Positions 20,104 through 35,100 of a DNA stretch of 64,000 nucleotides are shown here, piece after piece. Each line of letters begins with the position of its first letter. Position 1 is the first letter of the stretch. The stretch spans positions 124,001-188,000 of the forward strand of contig WNNJ02000322.1 in NCBI GenBank assembly GCA_012934845.2, read 5' to 3'. A program made the position numbers and the translations under genes. The notes below the pieces were generated by a model that was not told the origin of the DNA, did no database searches, and worked only from the letters and a program-made list of their open reading frames with translations. Source of the stretch: Pomphorhynchus laevis. Taxonomy: Eukaryota; Acanthocephala; Palaeacanthocephala; Echinorhynchida; Pomphorhynchidae.

Positions 20104-23100
20104 GTAAGTCGATATTTTAGTTTTCACTTAAAGGTCACAGGAAATTGAAAATCCTTTTACAAAAAATCATTGAGTAACCAAAATTTAGACAAATGTACTG
20201 TGATTGACACACCTTTGATGTATCCTTTGATGGTATTTTGTTCGCTTGTTTTAAGTAAAGTACCATTCAGGTTTCGTCCCCAAGACGAAATTCACAAATC
20301 TGCTGGATGACCTTTAAGCCATCACGGATTAAAAATTCACGTGCCTTGTAAGGTTCTTAACGCGTCAGTAAACTCGTTCTCAAAAGGGAAATGTATTGAG
20401 ACAACGTCCGTCTCACTCAAAAGACTAAGCAATTGATATTGCTAGATTAATATTTATATGTTGATTATGAAATGTACGTCACCGTTTTGTCACGAGCGAT
20501 TAGCTAAACCTTTTGTAGTGATAGCAAAACCTAAGGTAAAAATTTCACTATTTCACCAAATACACAAGTAATGACATGAAAACATAAGCAAGTAATAAGA
20601 TGCCAATTGCACATGCAAAATTATTACCTTCTAATAAAAACAATTATTTACTAAAAAAATAAAGTTCATTCACTTAATAAAATTATTATTATGTAGACAA
20701 CGTTACGGGCATAGCTCAGAGTTGCTGACAAATCGATAGTCAAAATAAAAGAAAAAGAGAAAAACAAACAAAAAATAATAATACAAATTTATTTAATGTG
20801 GCAAATGCGTACAAGCTGTACGCTTACAAGTCCACAAACAAAAATGAAAAAGTCAAGCAGATAAATTGTTAAAATGGGATCGGATTTGTCGTTTAAAGCA
20901 CGGCATGGAAGTTGATTGGCGTATATGAATGGGCAGATGGTTCTACGATAGAGGAGCAGCCACAAGGAATGAGCGGAGTCTAAAGGAGGTAGAGTAGTTT
21001 GGGACATGTAAAAGAAGGGAATTACAGGAACGCAAGGAACAGTAAACAGGACGAGAATTATCAAGAAAAGGAAGGTTGAGAAATGAAGGGGTATGAAAAG
21101 TTACAAGGCGGAAAGCAACGATAAGAAGACGAATTTAAACACGACAATAAATTGTAGGCAAATCGAGAGAAGCAAGATGGTAGGATGTATCATCAAAACG
21201 ACGAAGACGGAGGATAATTCGGACGGCAGCGTTGACGATGCATTATAGGGGAAGAAGAGTGGATTTAGGTGAGTTGGAAAATAGACTAAGACAATAATCG
21301 AGTCTAGAAAAAAAGAGAGCAGATATGAGAGTCATACAAGAAGGAAACTCGATCAATCTACGAACTTGGTGGAGGTTGCGGGGTATCAAGGTATATGAGT
21401 GTACTTTATCTCTAACGAAAGGTTTAAGTGAAAGTCGGTTGTCAAAATGGAAGCCTAGGAAAACGAGATTATCAACGATAGGAAGAATTGTAGAATTTAA
21501 TGATACGGAGGGAGGTTCGAAGCCGAGGCGTCGAGGTAGGATCCACATAATTTTGGATTTATCAGGATTCAGAGAAAGGCGAAGGGAAGAAAGATGATTG
21601 GAAATTGAGACAAGACAGTCCGAAGCGGAAACACTAAGATCGTGAATACGATAAACAGGTGCATGAGCATAGATGAGAATGTCATCAGCATATTGCATGA
21701 CATGGAAGTTAAACTTATGAGAAATAGAAGACAAATCACAAAGAAGAAGAGAGAGAAAAGCATAGGGCCTAATACGGAGCCTTGTGGAACACCGGACGGA
21801 ATGGACGAAGGATGGGAGAGAGAAGAGTTAGAATATACGCGAAATGTACGGTTTGATAGATATGAAGAAAACCATGATACAGTTGGTAAAGAGAAGCCAT
21901 AATCATGACGAAGGCGATGGAGAAGAATCGAGTGATCGACGATGTCAAAAGCAGACGATAGATCAAGAGAAACTATGGCACTACATAATTTATGATCGCG
22001 CGATATGAGTAGGTCGTTATAAAATTTAAGACATTCAATTTCGGTAGAGTGATTAGAGCGAAAAGCGGCTTGGAAGTGAGGAAATAAGTTAGAGGAATAG
22101 AGATATGTATTAACTTGCTTGAGAACGAGACGCTCAAGGAGTTTAGAGAGGGTTGGGAGAAGTGAGATTGGACGGTACGAAGATGGTAGTGAGGAGTCGA
22201 GAGATTGCTTTTTGATGATAGGACGAACAGTGGCGCATTTCCAGATGGAAGGAAATGTACGGCTACGGATGGACGAGTTGAACAATGTGGTTAGGAAGGG
22301 TGAGATAGAGGAGCAGATATTTTTAAGCAAGTGAGTTGGAATTGGGTCAGAATGAGAGGTTTTATTAGGTAATGACAGCAGAACCGAAGAAACTTCATCA
22401 GACGAAACGGGAAGGTGGAATAGTTCTGGGAGGGAAGTATTTAAATAGAAGAGTGCGTACAAGGGGGCTACGGGTAGTAGGGAAAGTAAATTAGATAGCT
22501 TAGTTTGTAGATATGAAGAAAATTCATCAGGATTTATATTACAAGGAGTAGATGATCGTGAAAGAATTGAGTTTAAGATTTTCCAATGAGATTTAGTGTT
22601 GGAAGATGACTCGAGTTGATTTCGCCAAAAGAGAGTACGTTTAGTACGTATAAGAATGAGATGTGAACGGCGTTGATAAAAGTAGGAAGCACGAAGATTT
22701 GGAGTGAGTGAGTTGGGTGAACGTTTAAGAAAGCGTTTATACATACGAAAAGATTGACGGAGTCTACGCTTAGAACGACTACAGTCATTATCGAACCAGG
22801 GGGCATGGCGCAAGCGCTGAGAGCGTCGGAGTCGACTAGGCAGAAGTTTATTGAGGATCGACGTAAGTTCAGAATCAAACAGAATGCAGAGATCATCGGG
22901 AGAGAGATAGTTAAGAGGAAGTGAAAAGAGTGAAGAATTGAGTAAGGCTGTGCAGAGAACAGGGATATCGAGAAGCTTCCAGGGTCGACTTGGTGTAGAT
23001 AAAGGTAAAGGCGGAGAAGGATGATGGGGACGAGTAAGAGTGACAAGGAAATGATCGGACAAACCAGGATCAGTAATTGACAAGGAGGTATAGTCATTGA

Positions 23101-26100
23101 AGCAGTTAGGAACAGCAATGATGTCGAGAGCACCGCTGAGAATATGAGTTGGGCTTGTTGAAAGTAATTTATAGTTAAAATCAGAAAAAAGATTAGTTAA
23201 AGTGATAGAGTCGGAGTCAGACGGGCGATCAAGACGAATGTTAAAACACCGAGAACAAAATAAGGAGTATAAGACAATGAACAGTGAGACATAAGATCTG
23301 CAAGGTCGTTAAAGAAGATACGTGAGGGGGCAACTGAACCTGGACGGTATACAATCACAAGTTCCAGAGGGAAATGCGTTGATAATCTGCATATGAGTAA
23401 TTCGAACGAAGTGTAACGGATGTTAACTTTGATTTTACATAAAGACATTGCGTGATGAGAAATGGCAACAATACCGCCATGTTTAGAAGCAGTATATGTA
23501 TGAGGTGTAATTTGACGAGCTGATTCGACTAGAGAACAACCAGAGCGACAATAGACGACGAATAGCAAGATCGTCGGAGTCAGAGTGCCAGGATTCGGTA
23601 ATGCAGAGAATATCGATAGATAATTGATCGAAGATATCGAGAAGCATATCAGCTTTATGAAGAATGGAGCGAGTATTGAATAGACTAAGACGAAAAGTAT
23701 GCTTAGGAGCGAGATCGACTAGCGAAGAAGACAAGGGGGAGAGATGGGACGCCATCGAATTTTTGGCCTTGTGTGAACAACGTGAAAATTTCCGTTGATT
23801 TTACGTATAGATAAGGATGACTCGCCGTTTGTTTCACGTCGATGTTTCTCAATGCGAGCTAAATTGAGCTGGGCAATATCAGAAGGGGAGCGGTCAGGAA
23901 AGATACGGCAAGTAGATGAAGTGGTAAGAAGTTTAAAGCGTTGGGAGAGTACAGAAGAGGCATGTGAACTATGTCGGAAAACGATTTTTAAGAGTGGAGG
24001 ACTGAGATGATTGGATTTAGTGGATTTGTTTAAACGAATAAAGGATACAGGATCGATATTATTGAAGAGGGATGGGTTATCATCAGGAAGAATGGTTGCT
24101 AGGATAGACCTGAAAGCAGATACATCATCATCGAGGCGAGATTGTGGAGAAGCAGATTCGGAAAGCTTTAAGTTTGATATGATTATACAGCGATCGCGCG
24201 AAGGAAAACGATTTCGTGGAAGTAGTAAACGGACTGACCTGGTAGGAGTCGAGGTAGATGAGCAGATAGAAGTGGAAATGACAGGGGTGCTTGATAAAGA
24301 ATTAATATTGGTTGGAGCAAGTGTGACAGGAGCGGGGTGTTGAATCGGTTGATCAGAGATGTGACTGGATATGATTTTAAATGAAGGATGTAAATTATTT
24401 GGAAGTGTTACGTGGGAGGTATTGTAAGGAAAATTAAGATAGGTTGGGTCATGAGTGGCAGGAATGGAGTGTTGAATCAGTTTATCGGAAATGTTGCTGG
24501 AAATGATTTTGATGGAAGGATGTAAATTATTGAGAAGTGATACGGGGGAGGTCGAGTAAGAAGTACGTGAAGAGAATAAAGAAGTTTGAGATTTATTTAG
24601 ATTGGGGGAGGAATAGGAAAGAGGAGGTACGAGATGAAAAGCTTTACCGTTAGCATTGTTAGAATGAGAAAGATTAATGGAAGTTTGGTACGTAGTTGAA
24701 CGAGGAGTGTGTGAGAGAGTAGGTTCAATAATGGGATTATATGATGCGAAGTCAGGTGTTGATGCGAGGGAAACATCTAAAACAGCATTGGTCTGAGTGG
24801 TCGTGTGTGATACAGGAATAGATTAGCAGGATAACTGTAGTAGTCGTACTGATGTACAAAAACCGCATGTAAACTGTTAACGTTTATACACCGAGTGGTC
24901 GGATATTTTAACACGAACAAGTGCCCATACATCACAATCTTTGGAATCGCATCCAACTTCGAAGCTGGTATTACCATCATTGCATTCCGATGTGGAAGAT
25001 TATTGATCATGAACAGGGATCTGAGCTCGGGCTTTTTTAGGCATGACCTTTTATCGATAGATTGAGCTCAATCCGCGAGCGTAGCGAGCGGAACTGACAG
25101 GAATATCTGGAACTGACAGGAATATCTGGAACTGACAGGAATATCTGGAACTGACAGGAATATCTGGAACTGACAGGAATATCTGGAACTGACAGGAATA
25201 TCTGGAACTGACAGGAATATCTGGAACTGACAGGAATATCTGGAACTGACAGGAATATCTGGAACTGACAGGAATATCTGAAACTGACAGGAATAATATG
25301 GAATGTAAGTAGTTTATAAGCAGCCAAGAAAGTTCAAACTAGTCAATAATTTAAAATAATCTGTCGTTTAAAGAGCTCACGAGTTGCCGCATTTACAATA
25401 TCATCGCTTACACGATTCCATGAATTTATTATTCGTTGTCCAAATTAAATCGTCCTAGAATGTACTATTCGCGGCTACTAAGATAAAACGAGTGAACCCG
25501 CAAAGCTCTAGTTGATCGAATGTTGAAGAGCTCACGCAACACATTGTGTTCATTATGAAATACCTCTCATACAAGACACAGATCCCGCGAATCACGAATA
25601 TCACGTAATGACTGCATATTTAAAGACCAAAGACGGTCCTCGTAAGGAAGTTCGACGGTCCTAGTAAGGAAAATAGACTCATTTACAAAATAAAAGGATT
25701 ATCAGAAAATTAAACTCTACGGGGAGGATGTTATAGAGACAATCAGTAATATCAGGATCACACAATCTCTTCAGTTAGTTTTATTTTGTGAGAATTCAAA
25801 GTTTTGCGTTTTTCTTTGCCCTTTTTTAATAATATATAATAAAATAGCTTTTATTCACGGTGGCCTATGCTATCAAACGTCCCCTTGTCAATATACTATA
25901 TGTACAAAAGATGCAAATGATGAAGCTCTCACAAAATAAAATCAGTTGGCAGCGGATATTAGAAATTTGAGGAGAAGAATCTTGAATGATGTGAAGGAAA
26001 TATATGTACGAATATGACATATATAGAATTTGAGACTAAAGATTTGGAAATGGAGTAAGATCGATGACGAAAGTTTGAGGAGTATTTTACGACATAGAAG

Positions 26101-29100
26101 AGATTCACGGGATCGTAAAGATAAAGAAGTTGGGTAAAGTCGTGAAGCAGTAGGGTATATAAGAATAAGAATTATTGAGAGATATCTAATTTTAAGGTAA
26201 TTCAAATCCTCCGTCTTCGTCGTTTTGATCATACATCTCACTATCTTGCTTCTCTCGATTTGATTACCATCTATTGTCGTGTTCAAAATCATTTTCTCGT
26301 CGATTTCTGCCTTGCAAATTTTCCTACTCCTTCATTTCTCAATTGTTCTTTTCTCGGCAATTATCGTCCTGTTTATTGTTCCTTGCGTTCCCGTTATTCA
26401 CTTCTTTTACATGTCCCAAACTACTCTACTTCTTTTGGCTTCCGTTCCTTCTTTGTGGCTGCTCCACTTTCATGGAATCATCTGCCTATTCATATACGCA
26501 CATCAACCTCTCTACCGTGCTTTAAACGCCTAATCCGATCCCATTTCAACAATTTAACTAATTTATCTATATGACCTTTGCTGTTTTTTAGTTAGTGGAC
26601 TTATATGTGTGCAGTTGGCACCCATTTGCCACTTTAAATAAATTTTTGTTGTTGTAAAATTACCTTAAATTATTTTATTGATTAAAAATATTATACTAAA
26701 ATATAAAATTTAATTACCGATATATTGAATAAGAAGTTTTATTCGGGTTTCGTCCCCAAGACGAAATTCACAAATCTGCTGGATGACCTTTAAGCCACCA
26801 CGGATTAAAAATTCACGTGACTTGTAAGGTTCTTAACGCGTCAGTAAACTCGTTCTCAAAAGGGAAATGTATTGAGACCACGTCCGTCTCACTCAAAAGA
26901 CTAAGCGATTAATATTGCTAGATTAATATTTATATGTTGATTATGAAATATACGTCACCGTATATTGAATAAGAAGTAATTTAATAGTCAAGATTTAAAC
27001 AAATTAAAATGTCACAAATTACGTTGATAACTTGAGGCTCTTTTACAATCAAATTCTTATTAGAAGTTCCTTTAATACGCTTTAGTTTCTGATGAACAAC
27101 GCTGATTAACACAGATGAACAATGGTTATTGTCACATATATCGTACCCCTGTTATGATATACAGTAAATGTCGTGCATAAAAGTGAAGAAGAAACGATCA
27201 ACAGGAGTGTAAAATTAAAGAAGCTGTTTGGGATAGTTCAAGAGAATGAAGGTTTATATAAAAAGTTTGTTAATTTGACAGAGACAAAAGGTGAGACAAA
27301 GTAAACCGAAACTGATACATTGGGATATATTAGGGCGGTTTAGTTCAGAGGAGTGAATGGAGATCAGGCCAAAACTATGAAGACGGAAAATAATACGAAT
27401 TATATGTATAAGATACGCTGAATAAGTAAAGTGGTAGTTTTAGATGACTTGGCGAAGGTACAGAGGTAATAGTAAATTTCGGAAAGTTATGAGGTAATTC
27501 GAGCAAGACAAGTTCAAAATTAATTAGTCTGTGAATACGTCAATAGTCTCTTAGAAGCAGGTTAGAAGAGCGAACTTTATGACGAACAACATAGGTAGTA
27601 GATTATTATATGATAAATTCTGCGTCACGGACCTCGCTTTAGTTATTAATAATATATTTATTTAAGCGTATCAGCCTCACGCTTAAAAATCAACTAACAA
27701 AAAGAAAAAGTCAAGCAAATAAATTGCTTAAATGGGATCGGATTAGGCGTTTGAAGCACGGCAGGGAGGTTAATTAGCGTATATGGATGGGCAGATGATT
27801 CAAGAGAGAGGAGCAGCCACAAGGAAGGAGCGAAATCCAAAGAAGTAAGTAGTTTTGGACATGTAAAAGAAAGAAATTACGGGAACGCAAAGAACAGTAA
27901 ACAGGACGAGAATTGTCGATAAAAGGAAGGTTGAGAAATGAAGGGATATGAAAAGTTATGAGACGAATATCAATGATAAGAAGACGAATTTGAACACGAG
28001 AATAAATGGTAGGCCAATCAAGAGAAACAAGATAGTGGGATGCAATATCAAAACAACGAAGACGGAGGAGAATTCGGACGGCGGCGTTGACGATGCGTTG
28101 TAGGGGAAGAAGAGTGAATTTAGGTGAGTTGGAAAATAGATGAAGACAGTAACTAAATTTTGATGATGATGGAAAATATATGAGTCATGCCAGAAGATAA
28201 ATCGATTAATCTACGAATTTGAAGGAAGTTGCGGAGAATCAAAGTAGATGAGCCTATTTTATCACGAACGAAATGTTTAAGTGAAAAATGGCTGTCGAAA
28301 TGGAAGTCTAGAAAAACGAGATTATCAACGATATTAAGAATTGTATAAAAAAAGATTTATTTTAACGTGGCAAATGCGTGCCAGCGCACGCTTACATGAC
28401 CACAACAAAACAAAACTGTAAATCAGGTGTCGAGAAGGTGTGAACGGAGGAGGTGTTTGAATGTGATAAAGGAGGGGCGCGGCGGACGTCGAGAGGGAGT
28501 TGATTCCAGGCGAGTGTGGCGGCGACGAGGAAGGATCGGAGACCGTAGTTGTTGGAGTAATTAGGAACGTGGATTAAGTGGGTATGACGGTAACGAAGCG
28601 ATAGCGAGGTGGGGCGAGTATCGTCTAAGAAAGGAAGGTTGATGAACGATGGGGAGCAGACAGCAATGAGACGAAAGGTAACGAGAAGAAGGCGGAGTTT
28701 GATGCGGATGTGGTTGGTCGGCCAGGCGAGTTGGGCAAAATATGTGGATGTGTGGTCGAAGCGACGGAGACGAAAAAGCACTTGAACGCGGTGTTGATTA
28801 ATCGTTGTAGGGGTAGGATGATGGATTTTGGAGAATTGGCGAAAAGGCTAAGGCAGTAATCGATTTTAGGGAAAAGAAGCGATGAAAGAAGAGACATACA
28901 AGAACGGAAGTCGATAAGGGGGCGGATACGTCGGATGTCACGGAGAATTAAGTTAGATGAGGGGACCTTGTCACGGACGAAGGGTTTAATGGAAAGGTGA
29001 TCATCGAAATGGAAGCCTAAAAAAGTGAGATTGTGGACTATGGGGATGATCGATGAGGCAAAATATACAGTGGGAGGAGATATGTTTGGTTTACGGGAGA

Positions 29101-32100
29101 GGATCCACATTTTATTAAACTTTTCGGAGTTTAGAACGAGATGGAGATTGGAGAGACGTTTGTAGATAGAAGAAAGACAGTTGGAGGCAGAAATGCCGAT
29201 ATCGTGTATGCGATGTGCGGGTGCATGAGCATAGATTAGAATGTCATCGGCGTATTGCATGACCTTAAAGGAGTAAGGTTTGATAAACGGAGATAGATCG
29301 CCAAGCAGAAGAGAGAAAAGCAGGGGACCTAGGACTGAATCCTTGTGGGACCCCGCAAAAAACTAGAGATGGGAGGGGAGGATGATGAATTAGAACAGAC
29401 GCGAAAGGAACGGTCGGATAGATATGAGGCGAACCATGCTACGGAGGAGGAAGAAAAGCCGTAATCATAACGAAGGCGAGAAAGGAGGACGGAGTGGTCG
29501 ACAATGTCGAATGCGGAGGAGAGGTTGAGGGAGATGAGAACACTATATAGAGCCTTGTCTAGAGAAATGAGTAAGTCGTTGTACACTTTTATGCATGCAA
29601 TTTCTGTGGAGTGATTAGAGCGGAAAGCGGATTGGAAAGGAGGGTACAGATTGGATGAGGAGAGATAAGCGTTGATTTGTATTAAGATGAGGCGTTCTAA
29701 GAGTTTAGAAAGAGTAGGGAGTAGTGAAATGGGGCGATATCTAGAAGGAAGGGAGGGGTTGAACGATTGTTTCTTAAGGAGGGGACGAACTATTGCGAAT
29801 TTCCAGTGTGAAGGGAAGATACGACTGCGGATGGACGAGTTAAACAAGGTTGTTAGAAATGGGGATATCGATGAGCATATAGATTTTAATATGTGAGTAG
29901 GCAGGGGATCGGCAGGTGAGGTTTTGTTGGGCAAGGACATGAGGACAGATGATACTTCTGTAGGTGATACAGGGAGAAGATGAAAGAGTTCTGGAAGGAT
30001 GAGAGTAGACTGGGCAGAGTGGTATAGGATGGAGACCGGTGTGTGAGAGAGCAACGTGAATACTTTAGTCTGGAAAAATGACGAATAATCATTGGCGTTG
30101 ATGTTGCACCGCGAAGAGGAGCGAGCAAGGATTGAGTTTAAAGTTTGCCAGAGAGTCTTAGAGTTGAATGAAGTGATGATTTTATGCTGCCAGAAGGAGT
30201 TGCATTTGGTACGTAGTAGGTTGATATGATACTGGTGAAGATCAAGATAGGAATCACGGAAAGACGGAGTGATCGAGCGGAAATCACATCTGAGAGCGGT
30301 GATATAATCGAAAAGCATGGCGGAGTCGACGCTTTGAGGGTAGGTATTGGATGTCAAACCATGGGGCACGGTGCAATCGACGGTGTGGGTGAGACTTGAA
30401 GGACAAGAGAATATCGAGAGTGGATGTGAGTTTAGAGTCGAAAAGAAAGGCGAGATCGTGATGAGATGATTATGTTATTGTGGGTAATGATCGAGATGAT
30501 TTGAGTAAGGCAGAGCGGAGAAGGGAGAGGTCAAGATTTCTCCAGGGGCTACGTAGGATTGTAGGTGTGTGTGAGGAGGGGTATGGTTGCGAGTGAGATC
30601 AAGGGTGATAAGAAAGTGATCGGATAGACCAGGATCAGAGATGGACAGTGAGGTGTAGGCAGCAAAATAATCGGGGACAGCGATGATGTCGAGTGCCCCA
30701 CTAAGTATATGTGGTGGGGCAGTGGAGATTAGTTTGTAATTGTAGTCGGATAGAATGTTGATGAACCGGATAGAACCCGTGGAAGAGGCGCGGTCTAGGC
30801 GGATATTGAAGTCGCCTAGAACGAGTGAAGGGATTGAGGACAAAGAACAATGAGAAAGGAGGTCAGCGAGTTCGGTAAAAAATAAGGCTGTAGGAGCTGA
30901 TGAACCAGGACGGTATACAATGGCGAGATCTAGAGTGATCGGGTTAGAATAACGACAAGTGAGCAATTCAAAAGAGCAAGGACTGAAAGGGGATTGATTT
31001 TGCGAAGAGACGCGGGGTGACGCGCGAATGCGACGATGCCGCCATGATTAGAGAATTTAGAAGGGCATGAGCTGAGGGCGGGCTGATTTGACTAGGGAGC
31101 AACCGGCAGAGAGCAGACTGCGAATGGAAAGGTCGTCGGAATCTGATTGCAAGGATTCGGTGAGGCAGAAGAGATCGATGGATTGCTTGGTGAATAGGTT
31201 GAGGATAAGATCTTTAAGTGTTTGATTCGGAGGAAGAATCTAATCCGTGGCGTCAAGTTTCCTTATTTTGCCAATCGTACACAAACCTCGTTACTTTATC
31301 ACTACACAAAGAGTGAATAGTAAATAATCATATAAGATTTTTATAACTTTTATTTAAAATACAAATTAAAAATAAAAATCAATTTTCATGAATGGACTAA
31401 TAAATAACAGACGATGTATCAGAATTAGAAGTTATCAGGAGGAACTGTTATGTTATCAGGTTTCAGCAGTATTCTCTTATAAATTATTCCCCCTAAACGA
31501 TGGTTTCAACGACGTACAAATAAATTATGATAAAATTAGTTTATATTCTTAGATATGTGATTGAAACAGATGAATTAATCAAAAAGAATAAATTATTTTA
31601 GTTGTCAATTGAATTTAAAAATTCAATTGTCAATTGACAGGATATTTAACAGTAAATGTACGTTCTTATTAAATTAATTTTGAAACATTCTACAATGTTT
31701 TCCCATACTTTTATAAATAGTTGAATAGCTTATTCGATGATAGCAATGCTGTACGTTGTTATTACGTAATTCAAAAATTTGAATACAAAATTTTGACGTT
31801 CTAAATTTCATTTAGTTTTATAAATTTCAATAAATTTTATAAAATCAGATCAACTAACTGAGTCTGCGTATCTTATAAAATAAATTTAATAAATAATTAT
31901 AAATAATTAATTATTATATAATCTTTTATACAATTTATATTTATATTTATATAACAATAAAATATAGATTTATATTTTCTTTCATTTATTTAATTTATTT
32001 CATTTATTTATGAAAATAAAGATTCATTTTTACATGGGAAATGCGTGTCGTCGCACGCTTACATGATTACAACAACAAAACAAAAAATCTAAGTCATGTA

Positions 32101-35100
32101 TCTAGAAGGTGGGAACAGATGAGGTATTTGAATGTGATAAAGGAGGAAGCGCGGCGGACGTCGAGTGTGAGCTGATTCAATGCGAGGGGAAGAAACGAGA
32201 AAAGATAGGAGACCGTAGTTGTTGAAGTAATTGGGAACGTGGAGTAATAGGGAATGACGGGAACGCAGTGATAGAGAGAGGTGGGGCGAGTGTTGTCCAA
32301 GGAAGGGGATGTGTGGTCGCTTCGACGGAGACGAAAAAGCACTCGATAGGCGGAGTTGATGATGCGTTGTAATAATAGGATTATGGATTTGTGGAATTAG
32401 CGAAACGGCTGAGGCAGTGATAGATTTTAAGAAAGAGAAGCGATGATAGAAGATACATACTAGAACGGATGTCGATAAGGGGGCAGATGCGGCGGATGTC
32501 ACGGAAAATTAAGTTAGACGAGTGGATTCACTCCTTTGCGGGTTCACTCGTTTTATCTTAGTAGCCGCGAATAGTACATTCTAGGACGATTTAATTTGGA
32601 CAACGAATAATAAATTCATGGAATCGTGTAAGCGATGATATTGTAAATGCGGCAACTCGTGAGCTCTTTAAACGACAGATTATTTTAAATTATTGACTAG
32701 TTTGAACTTTCTTGGCTGCTTATAAACTACTTACATTCCATATTATTCCTGTCAGTTTCAGATATTCCTGTCAGTTCCAGATATTCCTGTCAGTTCCAGA
32801 TATTCCTGTCAGTTCCAGATATTCCTGTCAGTTCCAGATATTCCTGTCAGTTCCAGATATTCCTGTCAGTTCCAGATATTCCTGTCAGTTCCAGATATTC
32901 CTGTCAGTTCCGCTCGCTACGCTCGCGGATTGAGCTCAATCTATCGATAAAAGGTCATGCCTAAAAAATCCCGATCTCAGATCCCTGTTCATGATAAATA
33001 ATCTTCCACATCGGAATGCAATGATGGTAATACCAGCTTCGAAGTTGGATGCGATTCCAAAGATTGTGATGTATGGGCACTTGTTCGTGTTAAAATATCC
33101 GACCACTCGGTGTATAAACGTTTAGTTTACATGCGGTTTTTGTACATCAGTACGACTACTACAGTTATCCTGCTAATCTATTCCTGTATCACACACGACC
33201 ACTCAGACCAATGCTGTTTTAGATGTTTCCCTCGCATCAACACCTGACTTCGCATCATATAATCCCATTATTGAACCTACTCTCTCACACACTCCTCGTT
33301 CAACTACGTACCAAACTTCCATTAATCTTTCTCATTCTAACAATGCTAACGGTAAAGCTTTTCATCTCGTACCTCCTCTTTCGTATTCCTCCCCCAATCT
33401 AAATAAATCTCAAACTTATTTATTCTCTTCACGTACTTCTTAATCGACCTCCCCCGTATCACTTCTCAATAATTTACATCCTTCCATCAAAATCATTTCC
33501 AGCAACATTTCCGATAAACTGATTCAACACTCCATTCCTGCCACTCATGACCCAACCTATCTTAATTTTCCTTACAATACCTCCCACGTAACACTTCCAA
33601 ATAATTTACATCCTTCATTTAAAATCATATCCAGTCACATCTCTGATCAACCGATTCAACACCTAGCTCCTGTCACACTTGCTCCAACCAATATTAATTC
33701 TTTATCAAGCACCCCTGCCATTTCCACTTCTATCTGCTCATCTACCTCGACTCCTACCAGGTCAGTCCGTTTACTACTTCCACGAAATCGTTTTCCTTCG
33801 CGCGATCGCTGTATAATCATATCAAACTTAAAGCTTTCCGAATCTGCTTCTCCACAATCTCGCCTCGATGATGATGTATCTGCTTTCAGGTCTATCCTAG
33901 CAACCAATCTTCCTGATGATAACCCATCCCTCTTCAATAATATCGATCTTGTATTCCTTTATTCGTTTAAACAAATCCACTAAATCCAATCATCTCAGCC
34001 CTCCACTCATAAAAATCGTTTTCCGACATAGTTCGCATGCCTCCTCTGTACTCTCCCAACGCTTTAAACTTCTTATCACTTCATCTACTTGCCGTATCTT
34101 TCCTGACAACTCCCCTTCTGATATTGCCCAGCTCAATTTAGCTCGCATTGAGAAACATCGACGTGAAACAAACGGCGAGTCATCTTTATCTATATGTAAA
34201 ATCAACGGAAATTTTCACGTTGTTCACACAAGGCCAAAAATTCGATGGCGTCCCATCTATCCCCCTTGTCTTCTTCGCTAGTCGATCTCGCTCCTAAGCA
34301 TACTTTTCGTCTTAGTCAATTCAATACTCGCTCCATTCTTCATAAAGCTGATATGCTTCTCGATATCTTCGATCAATTATCTATCGATATTCTCTGCATT
34401 ACCGAATCCTGGCACTCTGACTCCGACGATCTTGCTATTCGTCGTCTATGTCGCTCTGGTTGTTCTCTAGTTGAATCAGCTCGTCAAATTACATCTCATA
34501 CATCTACTGCGTCTAACCATGGCGGTATTGTTGCCATTGCTCGTCACCCAATGTCTTTATGTAAGTAAAGACATGTAAGTAAAGGGAGGCTTTTATTCTA
34601 TTAACATGACTTGTATGACTTGTCTTCGACATTTTGAGGAAATCATAAAGTACTTCAAGAGCTACTCGCCACTTTCTTTTTACCTTGTTTCTGTATGGTC
34701 CGAGGAATATTTCGTATTTCAACGAAATATGAATTTATATAACATATAAAATATGTTATCTCCACTGACGTTTCGGTAATTTATCTATAAATTGGTAGTC
34801 ATTTAAACAATCACTAAACACTCTATCTAATTTCAGATGCGAAACACATCTCATTTTTAATATGGGCAAATCTAAATTCATGAGATTTCTGTGTAAAGGC
34901 TAAAATTTGAAGTGACGATTTATAAAACGTATTATCAATGTATCGAATTGATTACATACTATTTTTTGATCATAATGAATCGTGAGTATACTCATGAGCT
35001 TCAATAATAATACAAATTTATTTAATGTGGCAAATGCGTACAAGCTGTACGCTTACAAGTCCACAAACAAAAATGAAAAAGTCAAGCAGATAAATTGTTA

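Larger units (their letters stand above)
20770..25520 (-). mobile_element. LINE-A copy 2, near full length
   Basis: Read on the minus strand: a 5' region with a 19-bp tandem array (25,090-25,300), ORF1 (about 25,050-23,800), ORF2 with endonuclease (23,755-23,197), RT (23,083-21,243) and C-terminus (to about 20,860), then a 3' UTR ending TTAAATAAATTTGTATTATT. It is the best reference copy of LINE-A in the window. The 5' end may extend to about 25,740, where homology to copy 5 has stopped. Confidence 0.9.
32533..34567 (+). mobile_element. LINE-A copy 5: intact 5' end, 3'-truncated
   Basis: Begins with CTTTGCGGGTTCACTCG, runs through the 19-bp array, ORF1 and the first third of ORF2, then stops at 34,567. 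It is nearly identical to the inverted 23,450-25,510. A LINE that keeps its 5' end and lacks its 3' end is the reverse of the usual truncation, so deletion or recombination is more likely than direct insertion. Confidence 0.88.

Noticed and set aside
21325-24343. Several plus-strand ORFs over LINE-A copy 2 (also over LINE-B copies)
   Set aside because: They are antisense shadows of the minus-strand ORF1 and ORF2 reading frames.
25090-25300. CRISPR-like regular repeats
   Set aside because: No unique spacers, units directly abut, and the setting is a eukaryotic LINE.
25037-25327. 96-codon open frame across the 19-bp array
   Set aside because: The period is not a multiple of three and the peptide is a pure repeat by-product. 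The array is the LINE-A 5' region.
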